From Setomelanomma holmii (taxonomy: Eukaryota > Ascomycota > Dothideomycetes > Pleosporales > Phaeosphaeriaceae): a stretch of DNA of 64,000 nucleotides. Positions 34,924 through 46,222 of this stretch are shown here, piece by piece. The position numbers and the translations under genes are program-made. The notes under the pieces were generated by a model that worked only from the letters and a program-made list of their open reading frames with translations, ran no database searches and was not told the origin of the DNA. Within the stretch, counting starts at the first letter, position 1; the number at the start of each line of letters is the position of its first letter. The stretch covers positions 1 to 64,000 of the forward strand of contig ML978195.1 of the NCBI GenBank assembly GCA_010015745.1, in the 5' to 3' direction.

Positions 34924-36343
34924 ATGGCAACCGCCCCAAAGCCGCTTGCGTCTCTAGAAGACCTTCCTGCTGAAATTATGACCATGATTGTGAAGGCCAA
35001 GGATGCCCAAGGCGAACAGATTCTCAACGCATCCGACGTCAAGAATATTCGGCTCGCAAGCCGACGCATTAACGACACGACATTCGACGCGTTCGGGTAG
35101 TGCTTCTTCAAGATCTGGAAACACATTTTGTCCCGTGCTAGCCTGCAATGCCTTTTGGACATCTCTAGCCGTCCCGCGCTGAGCTCGTACATCAAGGAAG
35201 TCGCCATCGGCCCCGAGCGGATCAATTCGAACGTGAAGTCGTTCATGAAATCCGGTAGTCACCAAAGACCAAGCCCGCTGGGAGCGACACTACATGGCGA
35301 AGTGGCGCAAAATGGTTGACGAGCAGGATGTTTTCGAAGCTGGCGAGGAGGCTATTGCGATGCTGCAAAAGGCTCTGAAATCGCTTGAACACGTCCAGCA
35401 CTTCCGCATTGACGCCTTCCACGGCTACTTAGCCGACGATAATGGATGGAGACAGGCGTAGGGCTCGAAACGCGTTTCTGGAAAGTCTGGACAAACGATG
35501 TTCCATGATCATGGGCTCCGAGCGCGAGACATGCTCGTAAGCCAGGTCACGAAGCTGCATGGGCATTACGCACGCACCCTACGAGCTCCGCTTTGCATCA
35601 AGTATCGATTGGACTGGACGCTCGGAATCTCTTTCAACCCAATGCACCTACGCTACGAGAAGGGGCCCTTCAATCTAGTTAATTATGATTGGCAAGTGCT
35701 TCGAAACCGAATCACTGCCATTGGCTTCCGGGAGACTCTATCACGACGACTTGCCGATGAAATGGAACCGACCTTTCGATGGTCTTGGCTGGTCCAGTTA
35801 TCGATGATTGTCAGAAGAATGTCGAATCCTTGACTCGTTGCCGAGAGCAACTACGCGTTCTTCCTCCGAAGCTTCGACTTTAAGAAGCTGCGACATCTGA
35901 CGATTCGAGACGGTCGGCTCCCATGCGTTGCCTTTCCGCGATTCCTAAAGGAATCCCCGGAAACGCTAGAGACCATCGTCGTAAAAAATGTCAATTTAAC
36001 AGTTCACATGTTCTCACATCTAGATGACATGTACTCAAACCTCGATGGTGGTAAAGCTGAGCTGAGCTGGTTCTCCGTCTTCGACATAATGCTTAGGATG
36101 GCGCGACCGAATCTGATCCAGTTGATGAATCTCGAGCAGAATTCTGAAGGCGCTTTATTGGCAGCTGGTATCAAGATCGCCGACGAGTATGATCTCTCTG
36201 CAGAATTTCAACAACACTGTGCCCTGGTGGCATGCGGATCTCAAGTTGCTCTGAGTCTACGTCAGGCACTGAAAGAGGCCTTCGTGATCGGCGAATCTGG
36301 GTTCCTCGACATGTCCTATCACACTACTGTCTGCTTTCAATAG
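34924..36343 (+). pseudogene. decayed F-box-like protein gene
   Basis: ATG 34924 opens a frame with an F-box-like start (SLEDLPAEIMTMIV) and NIRLASRRINDTTF. TAG at 35098-35100 interrupts it, but the same frame continues with FFKIWKHILSRASLQCLLDIS and YIKEVAIGPERIN. Near 35255-35275 the homologous sequence moves to the next frame, which contains RWERHYMAKWRKM. It then meets TAG (35459-35461) and TGA (35831-35833) and still continues with YAFFLRSFDFKKLRHLTI, ending at 36343. Three nonsense codons and one frameshift make function unlikely. The layout (F-box, then a leucine-containing segment resembling 'KLRHLTIRDG') matches the many F-box/LRR-like accessory proteins of ascomycetes. Confidence 0.8.
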
Positions 36344-37611
36344 GCAGATCATATCGCACGTTCCAAGTTGTGGCGGCATCGGTCTTTGGGGGTCAGCTGT
36401 TATGGCGGCATCGTGCCGTAGGTTGGCTTTGTGATGCTAAGACTCAGTAAAGAGCACTTTGAGATTTGTACCGTATTTGTTCGAAGGCCAGCCCTAGCTT
36501 ATGCCGAGAAGAGATAGATCAGTTTTGCAAACTTGGTTGCTAGATGGCTTTAGCGTACCGATATGTTCGCACTGAGCGCGTTTCCGCCTGGGAATTCGAG
36601 CTGATCACGATAATACCCAATCATAGTGATTGATAACAAGTGCAATTCCCCTCATCGTACGAGTGATGAACAGCTTTGCTGATCGATACAAAGATGGAAA
36701 TGTGCTAATGAATTCATCGGAGGGGCAGACTAGAAGATTCCATCCTTCTATTGCATCCTGGGAGCCTGAGCGCTTCCACTGGCGGTTGTTGAAGTGACTG
36801 TTGAGCCTCGTAACCAGCCTTGCATCTGGGCAAGAAGTGACAAGGCTTGAGTTGCAGATAAGAGACTCAAGAGTCTGACCTCAGCTAGCCAGCTGCCAAT
36901 CGAAGGAAAGACGCCATGTTGACAAGCTTCAACCGTTGGGGCGAGGTGGGCAGACTTTGAGAACGCCTCGTGCTGGATGTCAAGAAATCACAGCTTGGCG
37001 GAGGATGCAATTGACGGCGACATGAGGCGATTGGAGAACGTTCGGTGTCGGACGTGCGCGAACGCGGTTCTGATGACGTTTAGGGCTCGTTGCCAAGCGG
37101 AATAAATCGGAACCACGGCAAATTAGCAGCTCTTGGTGCACCTCGGCGGAAAATAGGCGAGCGGAAGCTTGGCTCAATCCTCGCCACTGCTGGCTTTGGT
37201 CTCTCCCAGCTACAACCCCGCTGTCGTCATCCAGGGCCTTGAACCTTTCGCAAGAAGACATTCACGATGGTATTGAGATAGTTTACAGTGCCTCAATGAT
37301 TCAAACAGGAGGTCCGACGTGCTATCGACTTCGCTGCTGCACCAGAAGAGTCCGCCGCGCTGCAACCGGGCCCTTTCTTTCTACCCCACTGCCGACTGTG
37401 ACCGAGCGGGTGACGTCTCTTGGGTGTGTCCAAAGACCGGACCCAAGATAGTTCCCACCATGCCAAGCGCTCCATATCTCGTGGTCTTGGCTACAGCCAT
37501 GCTCTGTGCCGCCCGCATCCCAAGCCCAAGGTTTAAAGGACTCGATGTCCCCGGCTCTGGATTTGCTTGTCATTCCAAACTCCTTAGCACTTGAAGGTTC
37601 AATCAATCGCC
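36344..37611. other. intergenic, no gene recognised
   Basis: About 1.27 kb without a supported gene. The right part is the promoter of the ENA ATPase. Confidence 0.5.
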
Positions 37612-40600
37612 ATGGGAAAGAAACAGCCAACACTCGAGGGACACAAGTCCGGCCAGGCTAACGAGCCTCTCACGAAGCCCGCCCACGCCCTGACCTTCAA
37701 AGAGGTCATCGAACAAACTAAGTGCAACCCCGACGATGGTGTTACAACTTCGGAGGCGAAGCAAAGACTTGAGAAATGGGGCAAGAACGACCTTGGAGAC
37801 GACGGAGGTGTATCACCAGGGAAGATCTTGCTGCGGCAGGTCGCCAATGCTATGACATTGGTAAGTCAAAGGACTCGTTCTTTGACCAACACATCTAACT
37901 CCTCTAGATCTTGATCATGGCTATGGCTGTTAGTTTCGCTATTGAGTCGTGGATTGAAGGTGGTGTAGTAACTGCTATCATCCTGCTCAACGTAATTATT
38001 GGATTCTTTCAAGAATTCAACGCCGAAAAGACCATGGATTCGCTACGGTCTTTGTCATCACCGACTGCGAACGCTGTCCGCGATGGAAGTACAGTCACAA
38101 TCCCGACCATCGAAGTCGTGATCGGTGATCTGATCGAATTGAAGACCGGTGACGGTGTCCCCGCTGACATTCGGTAAGTCAGCAACTTGCCAAGATGTAA
38201 ACCTTGTGCTAACAAATTCCACAGCATCATCGAGGCTGTGAACTTTGAGACCGATGAGGCTCTGCTTACGGGCGAATCGCTTCCAGTCGGCAAGGACGGC
38301 GATGCCGTTTTCGATGAAGACACTGGCCCTGGCGATCGTCTCAATGTTGCTTACAGTTCCTCGACCGTCACCAAGGGCCGCGCCCGCGGTGTAGTCTTTG
38401 CGACTGGCATGTATACCGAAATCGGCTCGATTGCCATGTCTTTGCGCCAACAAAAGTCTCGCGTTCGTCCCGTCAAGCGCAACGAGAGCGGTAAGGCCAA
38501 GCCCCATCGCTATGCTCAGGCCTGGTCGTTGACTGCTGCCGATGCTGTTGGACACTTCCTCGGTGTCAATGTCGGCACTCCCCTACAGAAGAAGCTTGCT
38601 CGACTTGCCATCCTTCTCTTTGGCGTCGCTGTTGTCTGTGCCATTATCGTGCTCGGCTCGAACAACTTCTCCAACAACCGTGAAGTCATCATCTACGCGG
38701 TGGCAACTGGTCTTTCTATGATTCCCGCATCCCTCACTGTCGTCTTGACCATCACAATGGCCGCAGGAACTAAGCGCATGGTTCAGAGGCATGTCATTGT
38801 CCGCAACCTGAAGTCTCTCGAAGCTCTTGGTGGTGTCACCGATATTTGCTCTGACAAGACTGGTACGCTCACTCAAGGCAAGATGGTTGCAAAGAAGGCT
38901 TGGATCCCCGCCAAAGGCACATACTCAGTCGGTGCGAGCGACGAGCCACACAATCCAACCGTTGGCGAAGTCTCATTCACGCCAAAACAACCACGACAAA
39001 TCGATGCCGACATCGACGAGAAGAGCTCGAGCGTCGAAGAACTGATGGAGAACAACCCATATCTACTAGACTACTTGAAGGTTGCTTCTCTCGCCAATCT
39101 GGCCAACGTTCATCAGACCGCCGGAGGACAATGGAACGCTCGAGGTGACCCAACCGAAATCGCCATCCAAGTGTTCGCCTCTCGCTTCGATTGGAATCGA
39201 TTAAAGTATACCACCGGTGACAACCCGGCACTAAAGCAGATTGCCGAGTTTCCCTTCGACTCTGATGTCAAGAAGATGTCCGTCATCTTTGAAGAGATCG
39301 CCAGCTCTAAGAAGTACGTCTTCACCAAAGGTGCCGTCGAGCGCGTCATCTACTCATGCACGACTGTCTTCAACGGTGAAACGGAAGGCGAGTCGGAGAT
39401 GGACGACGACTACCGTGAGGAGATCTTGGCAAACATGGAGGCACTTGCCTCTGGAGGTCTACGAGTACTTGCGCTCGCCAGCAAGGACTACGTCGGTGAA
39501 GCATCGAACAGATCAGAAGACTACGACAGGAACGAACTCGAGAATGGATTGACATTCCGTGGTCTTGTTGGTCTCTACGACCCGCCTCGCCCCGAGACCG
39601 CAGGATCCGTTCGCCAATGCCAAAAGGCTGGTATCGAAGTCCATATGTTGACTGGAGATCATCCGGGAACTGCCCGCGCTATTGCTGCTCAGGTTGGCAT
39701 TCTACCATCCAACATGGGTACTCTTGCCAAGGAAGTCGCAGATGCGATGGTCATGACCGCTTCTCAATTCGATAAGCTGAGTGACGACCAGATTGACGCA
39801 CTTCCGCTACTGCCTCTTGTTATTGCCCGGTGCGCGCCCAATACTAAGGTCCGCATGATCGACGCTCTCCATCGACGCAAGGCTTTCTGCGCCATGACCG
39901 GTGACGGTGTCAACGACTCTCCGTCTCTCAAGCGCTCAGATGTCGGTATCGGTATGGGTACCGGCTCTGATGTTGCCAAAGACGCTTCCGACATTGTCCT
40001 CACCGACGACAATTTCGCCTCGATCCTCAACGCTATCGAAGAAGGCCGCCGCATGTTCGACAACATCCAGAAGTTCATTCTCCATTTACTCGCCCAAAAC
40101 ATCGCTCAAGCCTGCGTTCTGCTCATTGGTCTTGCTTTCAAGGATGGAAGTGGCTTCTCTGTCTTCCCCGTCTCACCAGTCGAAGTCATGTGGATCATCA
40201 TGATCACTTCCAGTTTGCCTGATATGGGTCTAGGTTTCGAGATCGCTGCTCCAGATATCTTGAGTCGCCCACCACAGAGCGTAAGTCTCGTGTCCCTGAA
40301 CTCACCCAATATACCAAATACTGACTCTTCTCAGCTCAAGCGCGGTGTCTTCACAATCGAAGTCATGGTTGACATGCTCTTCTACGGTCTCTGGATCGCC
40401 GCCCTCTGCCTCGCGTCCTTCTCCATCGTTATGTTCGGTTTCGGCGACGGCAACCTCGGCACTAGCTGCAACGAGTCCTACAACCAAAGCTGCGACACTG
40501 TGTTCCGCGCGCGTGCCACAACCTTCGCTTGCCTTACTTGGTTCTCGCTGTTCCTCGCATGGCAGATGTTGGATATGCGCCGCTCGTTTTTCATGATGCA

Positions 40601-40970
40601 ACCTGGATCTACAAAGTACTTCACCCAGTGGGCTCACGACGTCTGGAGGAACAAGTTCTTGTTCTTCTCCATCATGTTCGGTTTCGTCACTATCTTCCCG
40701 GTGCTGTACATTCCGGTCATCAACGATACTGTCTTCAGGCACAAGGGTATTAGCTGGGAGTGGGGCATTGTCTTCATTGCTACCTTGCTCTTCTTCCTCG
40801 GCATCGAGGGCTGGAAGTTTAGCAAGCGTGTCTTCTTCAGGAGGCGCGATGCGAAGCTCGGCATTGCCAGGCGGGGCTCGGTTGATCTGGAGGAGCGTGT
40901 GTTTGAGCGATACCTCAGCACGGCCATCTCTACTGATGGCGAGAGCGATGAGAAGAAGTCTCGAGCGTGA
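37612..40970 (+). CDS. ENA1: ENA-type (P-type IID) sodium/potassium-efflux ATPase, 1068 aa
   Basis: Four exons: 37612-37860, 37908-38173, 38225-40280 and 40335-40970. The protein pumps Na+ (and often K+) out across the plasma membrane and supports salt and alkali tolerance. Motifs appear in the P-type order: the actuator TGES (187-190), the phosphorylated Asp382 in CSDKTGTLTQGKM, MLTGDHPGTA and the hinge GDGVNDSPSLKRSDVG. About ten membrane segments are visible, four before and six after the catalytic loops (for example IEVMVDMLFYGLWIAALCL). The closest architecture is yeast Ena1 and not the calcium SERCA pumps. The last intron is 54 bases, a multiple of three and free of stops, so it could be retained and add 18 residues. 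The C-terminus is short and Glu/Lys/Ser-rich. Confidence 0.94.
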
Positions 40971-41912
40971 GTGGTGATTTGATGATGAGTATAAGTACAC
41001 GTGTGGTCATTTGAGCGCGTCCCGATTAAGATTTATTTTACGATGTTGGTCTTTTCATCACGGAAAAGGGAGTACGGTGCATAGTTTGCGATACCTCATT
41101 GCCTTCATGACTGCATCCTGCACAGGAGCTGAAGGCTTTCATACTTAGCGATTCATTTTACGACAATCAGATAACATCCCATAAACAACGTTCTCGGCTC
41201 TATGCTCGGTGTGAAGATAATTCAACTCGCCTCAATCGTCCGGATTGGCAACTTCACCCACGCCAACACCCACGTGCCCTACCAGCCCTCCAACCCCGCT
41301 CCACTCCGCTGCCGCCAACGCTTAGCCTCCCACCACGCCAAGTCCGAGACACTGTCTTGTGTGCTCATTGGCTAAACGATACGTCAGCCAAGCGCACCGG
41401 CATCTGTCTGTGCAGCGTTGAGATGGCGTGATGACAGGCGCGCACACAGTCTGGCCCACGTTAGACTGCCGTTCGAGTGGAAGTAAATCAGCTCAGATGC
41501 GATTGGACACTACAAAAGTATTTGGCACTTTGGACGTTCAAAGCACGAGCCAAGCGGGAATAATAGGGATCAAGACGTGGCTGTGGGGGCGCAGTGTCTC
41601 GATGGGGTCATGGACTTTATCGATAGTTTGCGGGGATTCAAGATGCCGAACGGTCCATTACAGTACTGGGTATGATAAGAGCAACCAGTCCTCAGCCCTG
41701 CGTGTGCTACACGACTGACGAATTCAGGTTCTGAAACGGCTGTAATCACATAACACGTGATCGATCGAATTGCGATATTGATTCTGGACGGTACACACGG
41801 CGCTGCATCGATCAACAACGCAGCTCGCGCAAGCAAGTCCCGCGTCTTCCGATAACGACCCACGGTATCGATAGGGCGACCACGGTTACGATCCGGCGTG
41901 TACGTGCACACT
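40971..41912. other. intergenic, no gene recognised
   Basis: The stretch is the 3' side of the ENA gene and the 5' side of the RING gene. Short frames only. Confidence 0.5.
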
Positions 41913-42987
41913 ATGCCCGCGCTTTCGAGTCTGGATGGATTGGCGATGGAGTTGGAGAAGAGGGAGTGGAGTAATACCGTCGGACAGAGTGGGATGACGC
42001 CGACCGCGTTTGCGTTCTTGATTCCTGTGTTTGTCGTGGTTGTAAGTTGACCTTCGCTTATCAATGAGACATGGAGGCATATGCTGACGTGACGTGCAGG
42101 TGTTTTGTCCTTTGTAAGCTATCCTGGCGCTGGAGAAGAAGAGGTAGATGCATTTTGGATTGGACCTTAGCTAACAGATTTCACAGCCTATGCGTATTCT
42201 GTATTCGAAGACGCCAACGCCCAATACCACCACTCAGACGACCGCAGAAGAAACCAGCGCTACGACGCAAGGAAGCGAGACAGCGATTAGGTCTTGTGAC
42301 GGATGTAGTCAGCGCATCGGACGAGCCAAAAGCGCAACAAGAAGGCGCGGTAGAAGAACGAGAACATGTAGCTGAAAGCTCATCTGTCTCTGAGCGCGAA
42401 TGGTAAGCCATCACTTCTTTCTTTCTACTTGCAAGCTAACTCGGAACAGCGCAATATGTCTCTCAACTCTCCACGCCCCCTCGCCCCCCGAACCAGCCCT
42501 GATAACCTCACAAGCTACAGTCGACGACGCCGCCGTCCCTGTCCCATCTACTTCCACACCCGACGCCAACACATCCATCCTAAAATTGCAAGTCTGCAGC
42601 CACGAATTCCACTCTGAATGTCTCGTATCCTGGTTCGTCCTGCGCAAAACAAGCTGTCCCATATGTCGCGCGGCATACATCTCCAAAGAGGAAATGAAAG
42701 CGTATGAGGACGAGGAAGCGGCGCTTACGGCCGAGCCAGCGGTGGTGGAGCAGATGAGCGTTGTGGAGCCGCCGATTATTGTTGGGAGACATATTATCCG
42801 GACGGGGGATACGGGTGGGGACAGACAAACGAGTAATTGGGGGTATTTTTGGAGGGGGGAGGGGAGTGTTAGGCCGGTTGCTGCTGCGGATGCGGGTGCA
42901 AACGCGAATGTGGCAGGGATTGTCGAGAACGGAGGTGTGCAGGCGGAGAGGCCGAATAGGTGGAGGAGGATGTTGGGGAGAACGTGA
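41913..42987 (+). CDS. membrane-anchored RING-H2 protein, 298 aa
   Basis: Four exons: 41913-42041, 42100-42113 (only 14 bases), 42187-42402 and 42450-42987. The first exon ends inside a transmembrane helix (AFAFLIPVFVVV), the tiny exon adds VFCP and the third finishes the helix before a very basic CIRRRQ stretch. The RING-H2 finger begins at Cys120 at the exon 3/4 junction (CAICLSTL) and ends CSHEFHSECLVSWF..RKTSCPICR; the spacing between the second and third metal ligands is unusually long and Pro/Ser-rich. It is probably an E3 ubiquitin ligase on an internal membrane. Skipping the 14-base exon breaks the frame, so the exon is required. It ends 132 bases from the convergent galactonate dehydratase gene. 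Confidence 0.85.
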
Positions 42988-43119
42988 GTGTGAGGAGGAA
43001 AGACACCAGTATTCCAGACGAGATGTAAATTTGACAAAATGATACCCAATTCTTCAATGTACAGACTGCGTAACTGGTGATGATCCACCCGTTTATCTGC
43101 TCTTTCAAAGAAAACCACA

Positions 43120-44370
43120 TCACCATTCCCTCACCTCCCCACCAGGCCCAATAAATCCCGGACTAACCCAAGCCTTCGCATCCCTACTCTCCCTCCTCAC
43201 CCACTCCTCATCAATCTCAATCCCCAACCCCGGCCCCTTCATCAACTCAATATACCCTTCCTTGACATCCCATACCTCAGGATTCTTAGTATAGCTCGTC
43301 AAATCCTGACTGCCAGCATTATAATGTATGCCTAAACTCATTTCCTGTATCGTAAAATTCGCAAGCGTGCAATCAACCTGGCAACATGCGGCGAGTGCGA
43401 TTGGGCCTAAGGGGCAGTGTGGTGCGATAGCAACGTCGTACGCTTCTGCCATGCCGGCGATACGGCGCATTTCGCTTATACCGCCTATGTGCGAGATGTC
43501 AGGCTGTAAGATATCTACACATCCCGCCTCAAGAAAAGGGCGTACATCCCACCGACTATGCAGTCTCTCGCCCAGCGCAATTGGACAGCTAGTCTGTTGC
43601 GCGAGATCCTTGATACCGTTGATGTGTTCAGATAGTAGCGGCTCTTCGATAAACATTGGATGATGGGGTTCGAGGGCACGAGCGAATTGTTTGGCCATCG
43701 GTTTGTGCACGCGCCCGTGGAAATCCATGCCGGCGTCCATGCCGAGGTCTTTTACGGTTTGGAGACGCTCGACTGCAGAGTGCAGGGAGGAGGGACTGTC
43801 GAGCCAGCCGATGTCTTCTGTGGCGTTCATTTTGACTGCGGTGAAGCCTTGAGATTTGCGGGCTTCGCTGGGTGGCGTGTTAGTGTGGATTGAGGAGCGA
43901 TGGAAGTTGGAGGGAGGACGGACGCTTGTGCCTTGACGTCGCTGGGTCGATCGCCTCCGATCCAGGCGTATACTTTCAATTTATCTCGTACTTTGCCGCC
44001 CAGGAGTTGGTAGATTGGTAGATTGAGCTTGCGGGCTTTGAGATCCCAGAGGGCGATGTCGATGCCTGCCAGGGCGCTCATGAATACTGGGCCACCGCGG
44101 TAGAAGGATGTTCGCCAGCACATCTGCCAAATGTGTTCGATTTCACTGAGTCATGGTCAGAGAAGAGTTCAGATGGACCTGGAATGGGACTTGCTCTGCC
44201 TCGAAGCCGACATATCTCTCGGCCCATGCATCTAAACAACCTTCGACAGCTTGGGTGTGGCCTTCGAGTGATGCTTCACCCCAGCCGAAATTGCCATGCT
44301 CATCTGTAATCTTGACGAACAGCCATCGCGGTGGTACTCGAAAGTACTCTATGGTTGCGATTTTGCCCAT
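43120..44370 (-). CDS. D-galactonate dehydratase-type enolase-superfamily enzyme, 381 aa
   Basis: Three exons: 44370-44195, 44145-43924 and 43867-43120. The enzyme would remove water from a sugar acid such as D-galactonate to give its 2-keto-3-deoxy form. Metal ligands and catalytic residues match bacterial DgoD with a constant offset of two: Asp181 and His183 in MDFHGR, Glu207 in FIEEPL, Glu233 in ALGERL and His283 in APHCPLGP. The N-terminal substrate lid ([15 protein letters not shown]) is also conserved, and the length equals that of DgoD. The first intron uses a GC donor (GCAAGT); the GT just downstream gives the wrong frame. The gene is divergent from a 2-keto-3-deoxy-acid aldolase, supporting a shared pathway. 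A related aldonate could be the true substrate. Confidence 0.9.
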
Positions 44371-44844
44371 CGTTTTTGGTATGTAAGACTAAATCTTTTT
44401 CGAATATACAAGTCGGATCCACTTCAACGACCGAATGTATACCTCAGCTAGCTCTTTAGACAATTCTGCACCTCCGATGGTTTGTGACGGAGAACATTCT
44501 CAACATGACAAAAACGAGCATCTCCACGACTAACCGCAACCCCTGCCCAGAACCATTCATACGTCGATGAACAAATCGGAGTCCGCATGGTTCCTGTACG
44601 GGTAACCCGACCTCGGCGCGGGGTCACTAGCGCTCCACAGTGGGCTGTCTAGACTCGGGAGCTGGGGTAATTGATGCCGAATCATGATGAGCGGCAGTTG
44701 CATTAAGGCGTGCGAATTGCGCGTTGTGTTTGGCACCTTACACGAGGAGTTTGTGAACACGTCGAAGAGTCAAGATAAAAAAGTCATCGAGGGATACAAC
44801 AGTAACACAGGATTGCAAGAAAGTTCAGCGCACGAGCCACAAAC
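44371..44844. promoter_or_regulatory. divergent promoter region with Zn2Cys6-type palindrome
   Basis: These 474 bases separate the dehydratase and aldolase start codons. They contain CCG-N4-CGG at 44607-44616, a typical inverted half-site pair for binuclear zinc-cluster regulators. A GCGGGG at 44618-44623 follows directly and fits the SYGGRG consensus of the CreA carbon repressor. The adjacency suggests induction by a sugar acid and glucose repression, but short motifs occur by chance, so this is inference. Confidence 0.45.
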
Positions 44845-45884
44845 ATGACTTCATCTCCACCAACGGGCGTCTTCGTCCCAGTTCCCACCTTCTTCAAACC
44901 CGCATCGTCCTCCTCGCTGCAGGCCGCCGTAGATGTCGAAACCCAGATCCAGCACTCGGTCTTCCTCGCGAAAAATGGCGTTCGCGGACTTGTCCTACTC
45001 GGCTCGACTGGCGAAGCGATCCACATGTCGCGACAAGAGCGCATCGATCTCGTGTCTGGCGTCCGCAAAGGGTTGACCGATGCTGGATTTCCCGATTACC
45101 CAATTATGGCGGGTACGTTGATTAACAGCGTGGACGAGACTCTGGAGTGGCTAGAGGACTTCGAGAAGGCCGGCGCGCAATGGGGACTGGTGCTTGCGCC
45201 GGGATACTTTGGTGCGGCAGCGAGCCAGGAGGGCATACGGGAGTGGTATACTGTTGTCGCGAACAAGAGCCCTCTTCCGGTCTTGATGTGAGTAATGCAA
45301 ATGGTGGACCTTGGTGAAATAAGTGATGATGATGTGACAGCTACAACTACCCAGGCGTCACCAACGGCGTCATGGTCACGCCCGACACCTACCGCATCCT
45401 CGCGCAGCACCCGAATATCGCTGGCTGCAAGATGTCGCACGCAGTCGTCTCATGGCACAACCAAGTCTCGCTCGACCCGAAGATAGACCACGCTAAGTTC
45501 AAGGTGTACTCTGGCCTGGGACAGCAACTCGGTCCCATTGTCTTCTTCGACGCTGCAGGTGTCATTGATGGACTTGCGGCTATATATCCGAAGACGGTGT
45601 GCACACTGATGAAGCTTGCGGAGACACGGCCGATCAGCGACGAGAATCTGAAGAAGATCAAGGAGCTGCAGTATACTGTGAGCACGACTGAAGAGTTTAT
45701 TGGAAAGTATGGCATTGTTGGCATCAAGGAAGCCGTGAAGCGCGTCACTGGATTCGGCACGATGGAGGGCGGAAGATTACCTATCAAGGGCAAGCTGCCA
45801 GAGGGCGAGTGGGAAAAGTGGAGCGAGGTTTGGGAGAGGATACAGAAGACGGAGGACTCGCTAAGCGAGAAGGACTTCAGATGA
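44845..45884 (+). CDS. 2-keto-3-deoxy-sugar-acid aldolase (DHDPS/NAL family), 328 aa
   Basis: Two exons, 44845-45287 and 45341-45884. The fold is the DapA-type TIM barrel of class I aldolases. Visible features are GSTGE near residue 60, the catalytic Tyr in IYNYPG (about 148-153), and the Schiff-base Lys178 in GCKMSH. Fungal members of this branch include the 2-keto-3-deoxy-L-galactonate aldolase of galacturonate breakdown (GaaC/LGA1). Next to a galactonate-dehydratase-type gene, the expected reaction is cleavage of the 2-keto-3-deoxy acid to pyruvate and an aldehyde. It shares the divergent promoter with that gene. The exact stereochemistry of the substrate cannot be read from the sequence. 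Confidence 0.9.
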
Positions 45885-46222
45885 GTAGGAGACAAGTGCT
45901 GAACATGACGCATAGCCTAGTCAGCAATGAGCATAGACCGTACTCGCAAGGTGGCGTGGACCCTCCGAATCAGTGAAGTGGAGTGTAAGCATTCACATCA
46001 GCATCGTGAATGCTACAAACGAGCGCAACCCGCCTCAGAGTCTCTGACAAATATCTTCAACATGGCCTAGTTTGCGTACATGCAGCTCCCGCAGTAAGCT
46101 ACCCCGCATTGAAGTTAGACAAGCCTAAGCCAAACATACAGTACCTTCGTACTTATATGGCTACTCAGCATAGTGCCCTCTACCAGTAACTAGCACGTAT
46201 ACATCTTGGAAAAAGATCACTG
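45885..46222. other. short intergenic region
   Basis: The 3' end of the aldolase and the promoter of the hydrolase lie here. No motif was noted. Confidence 0.5.

Noticed and set aside
42400..43120. 235-codon minus-strand frame overlapping the RING gene
   Set aside because: Antisense shadow of the RING exon; no motif of its own.
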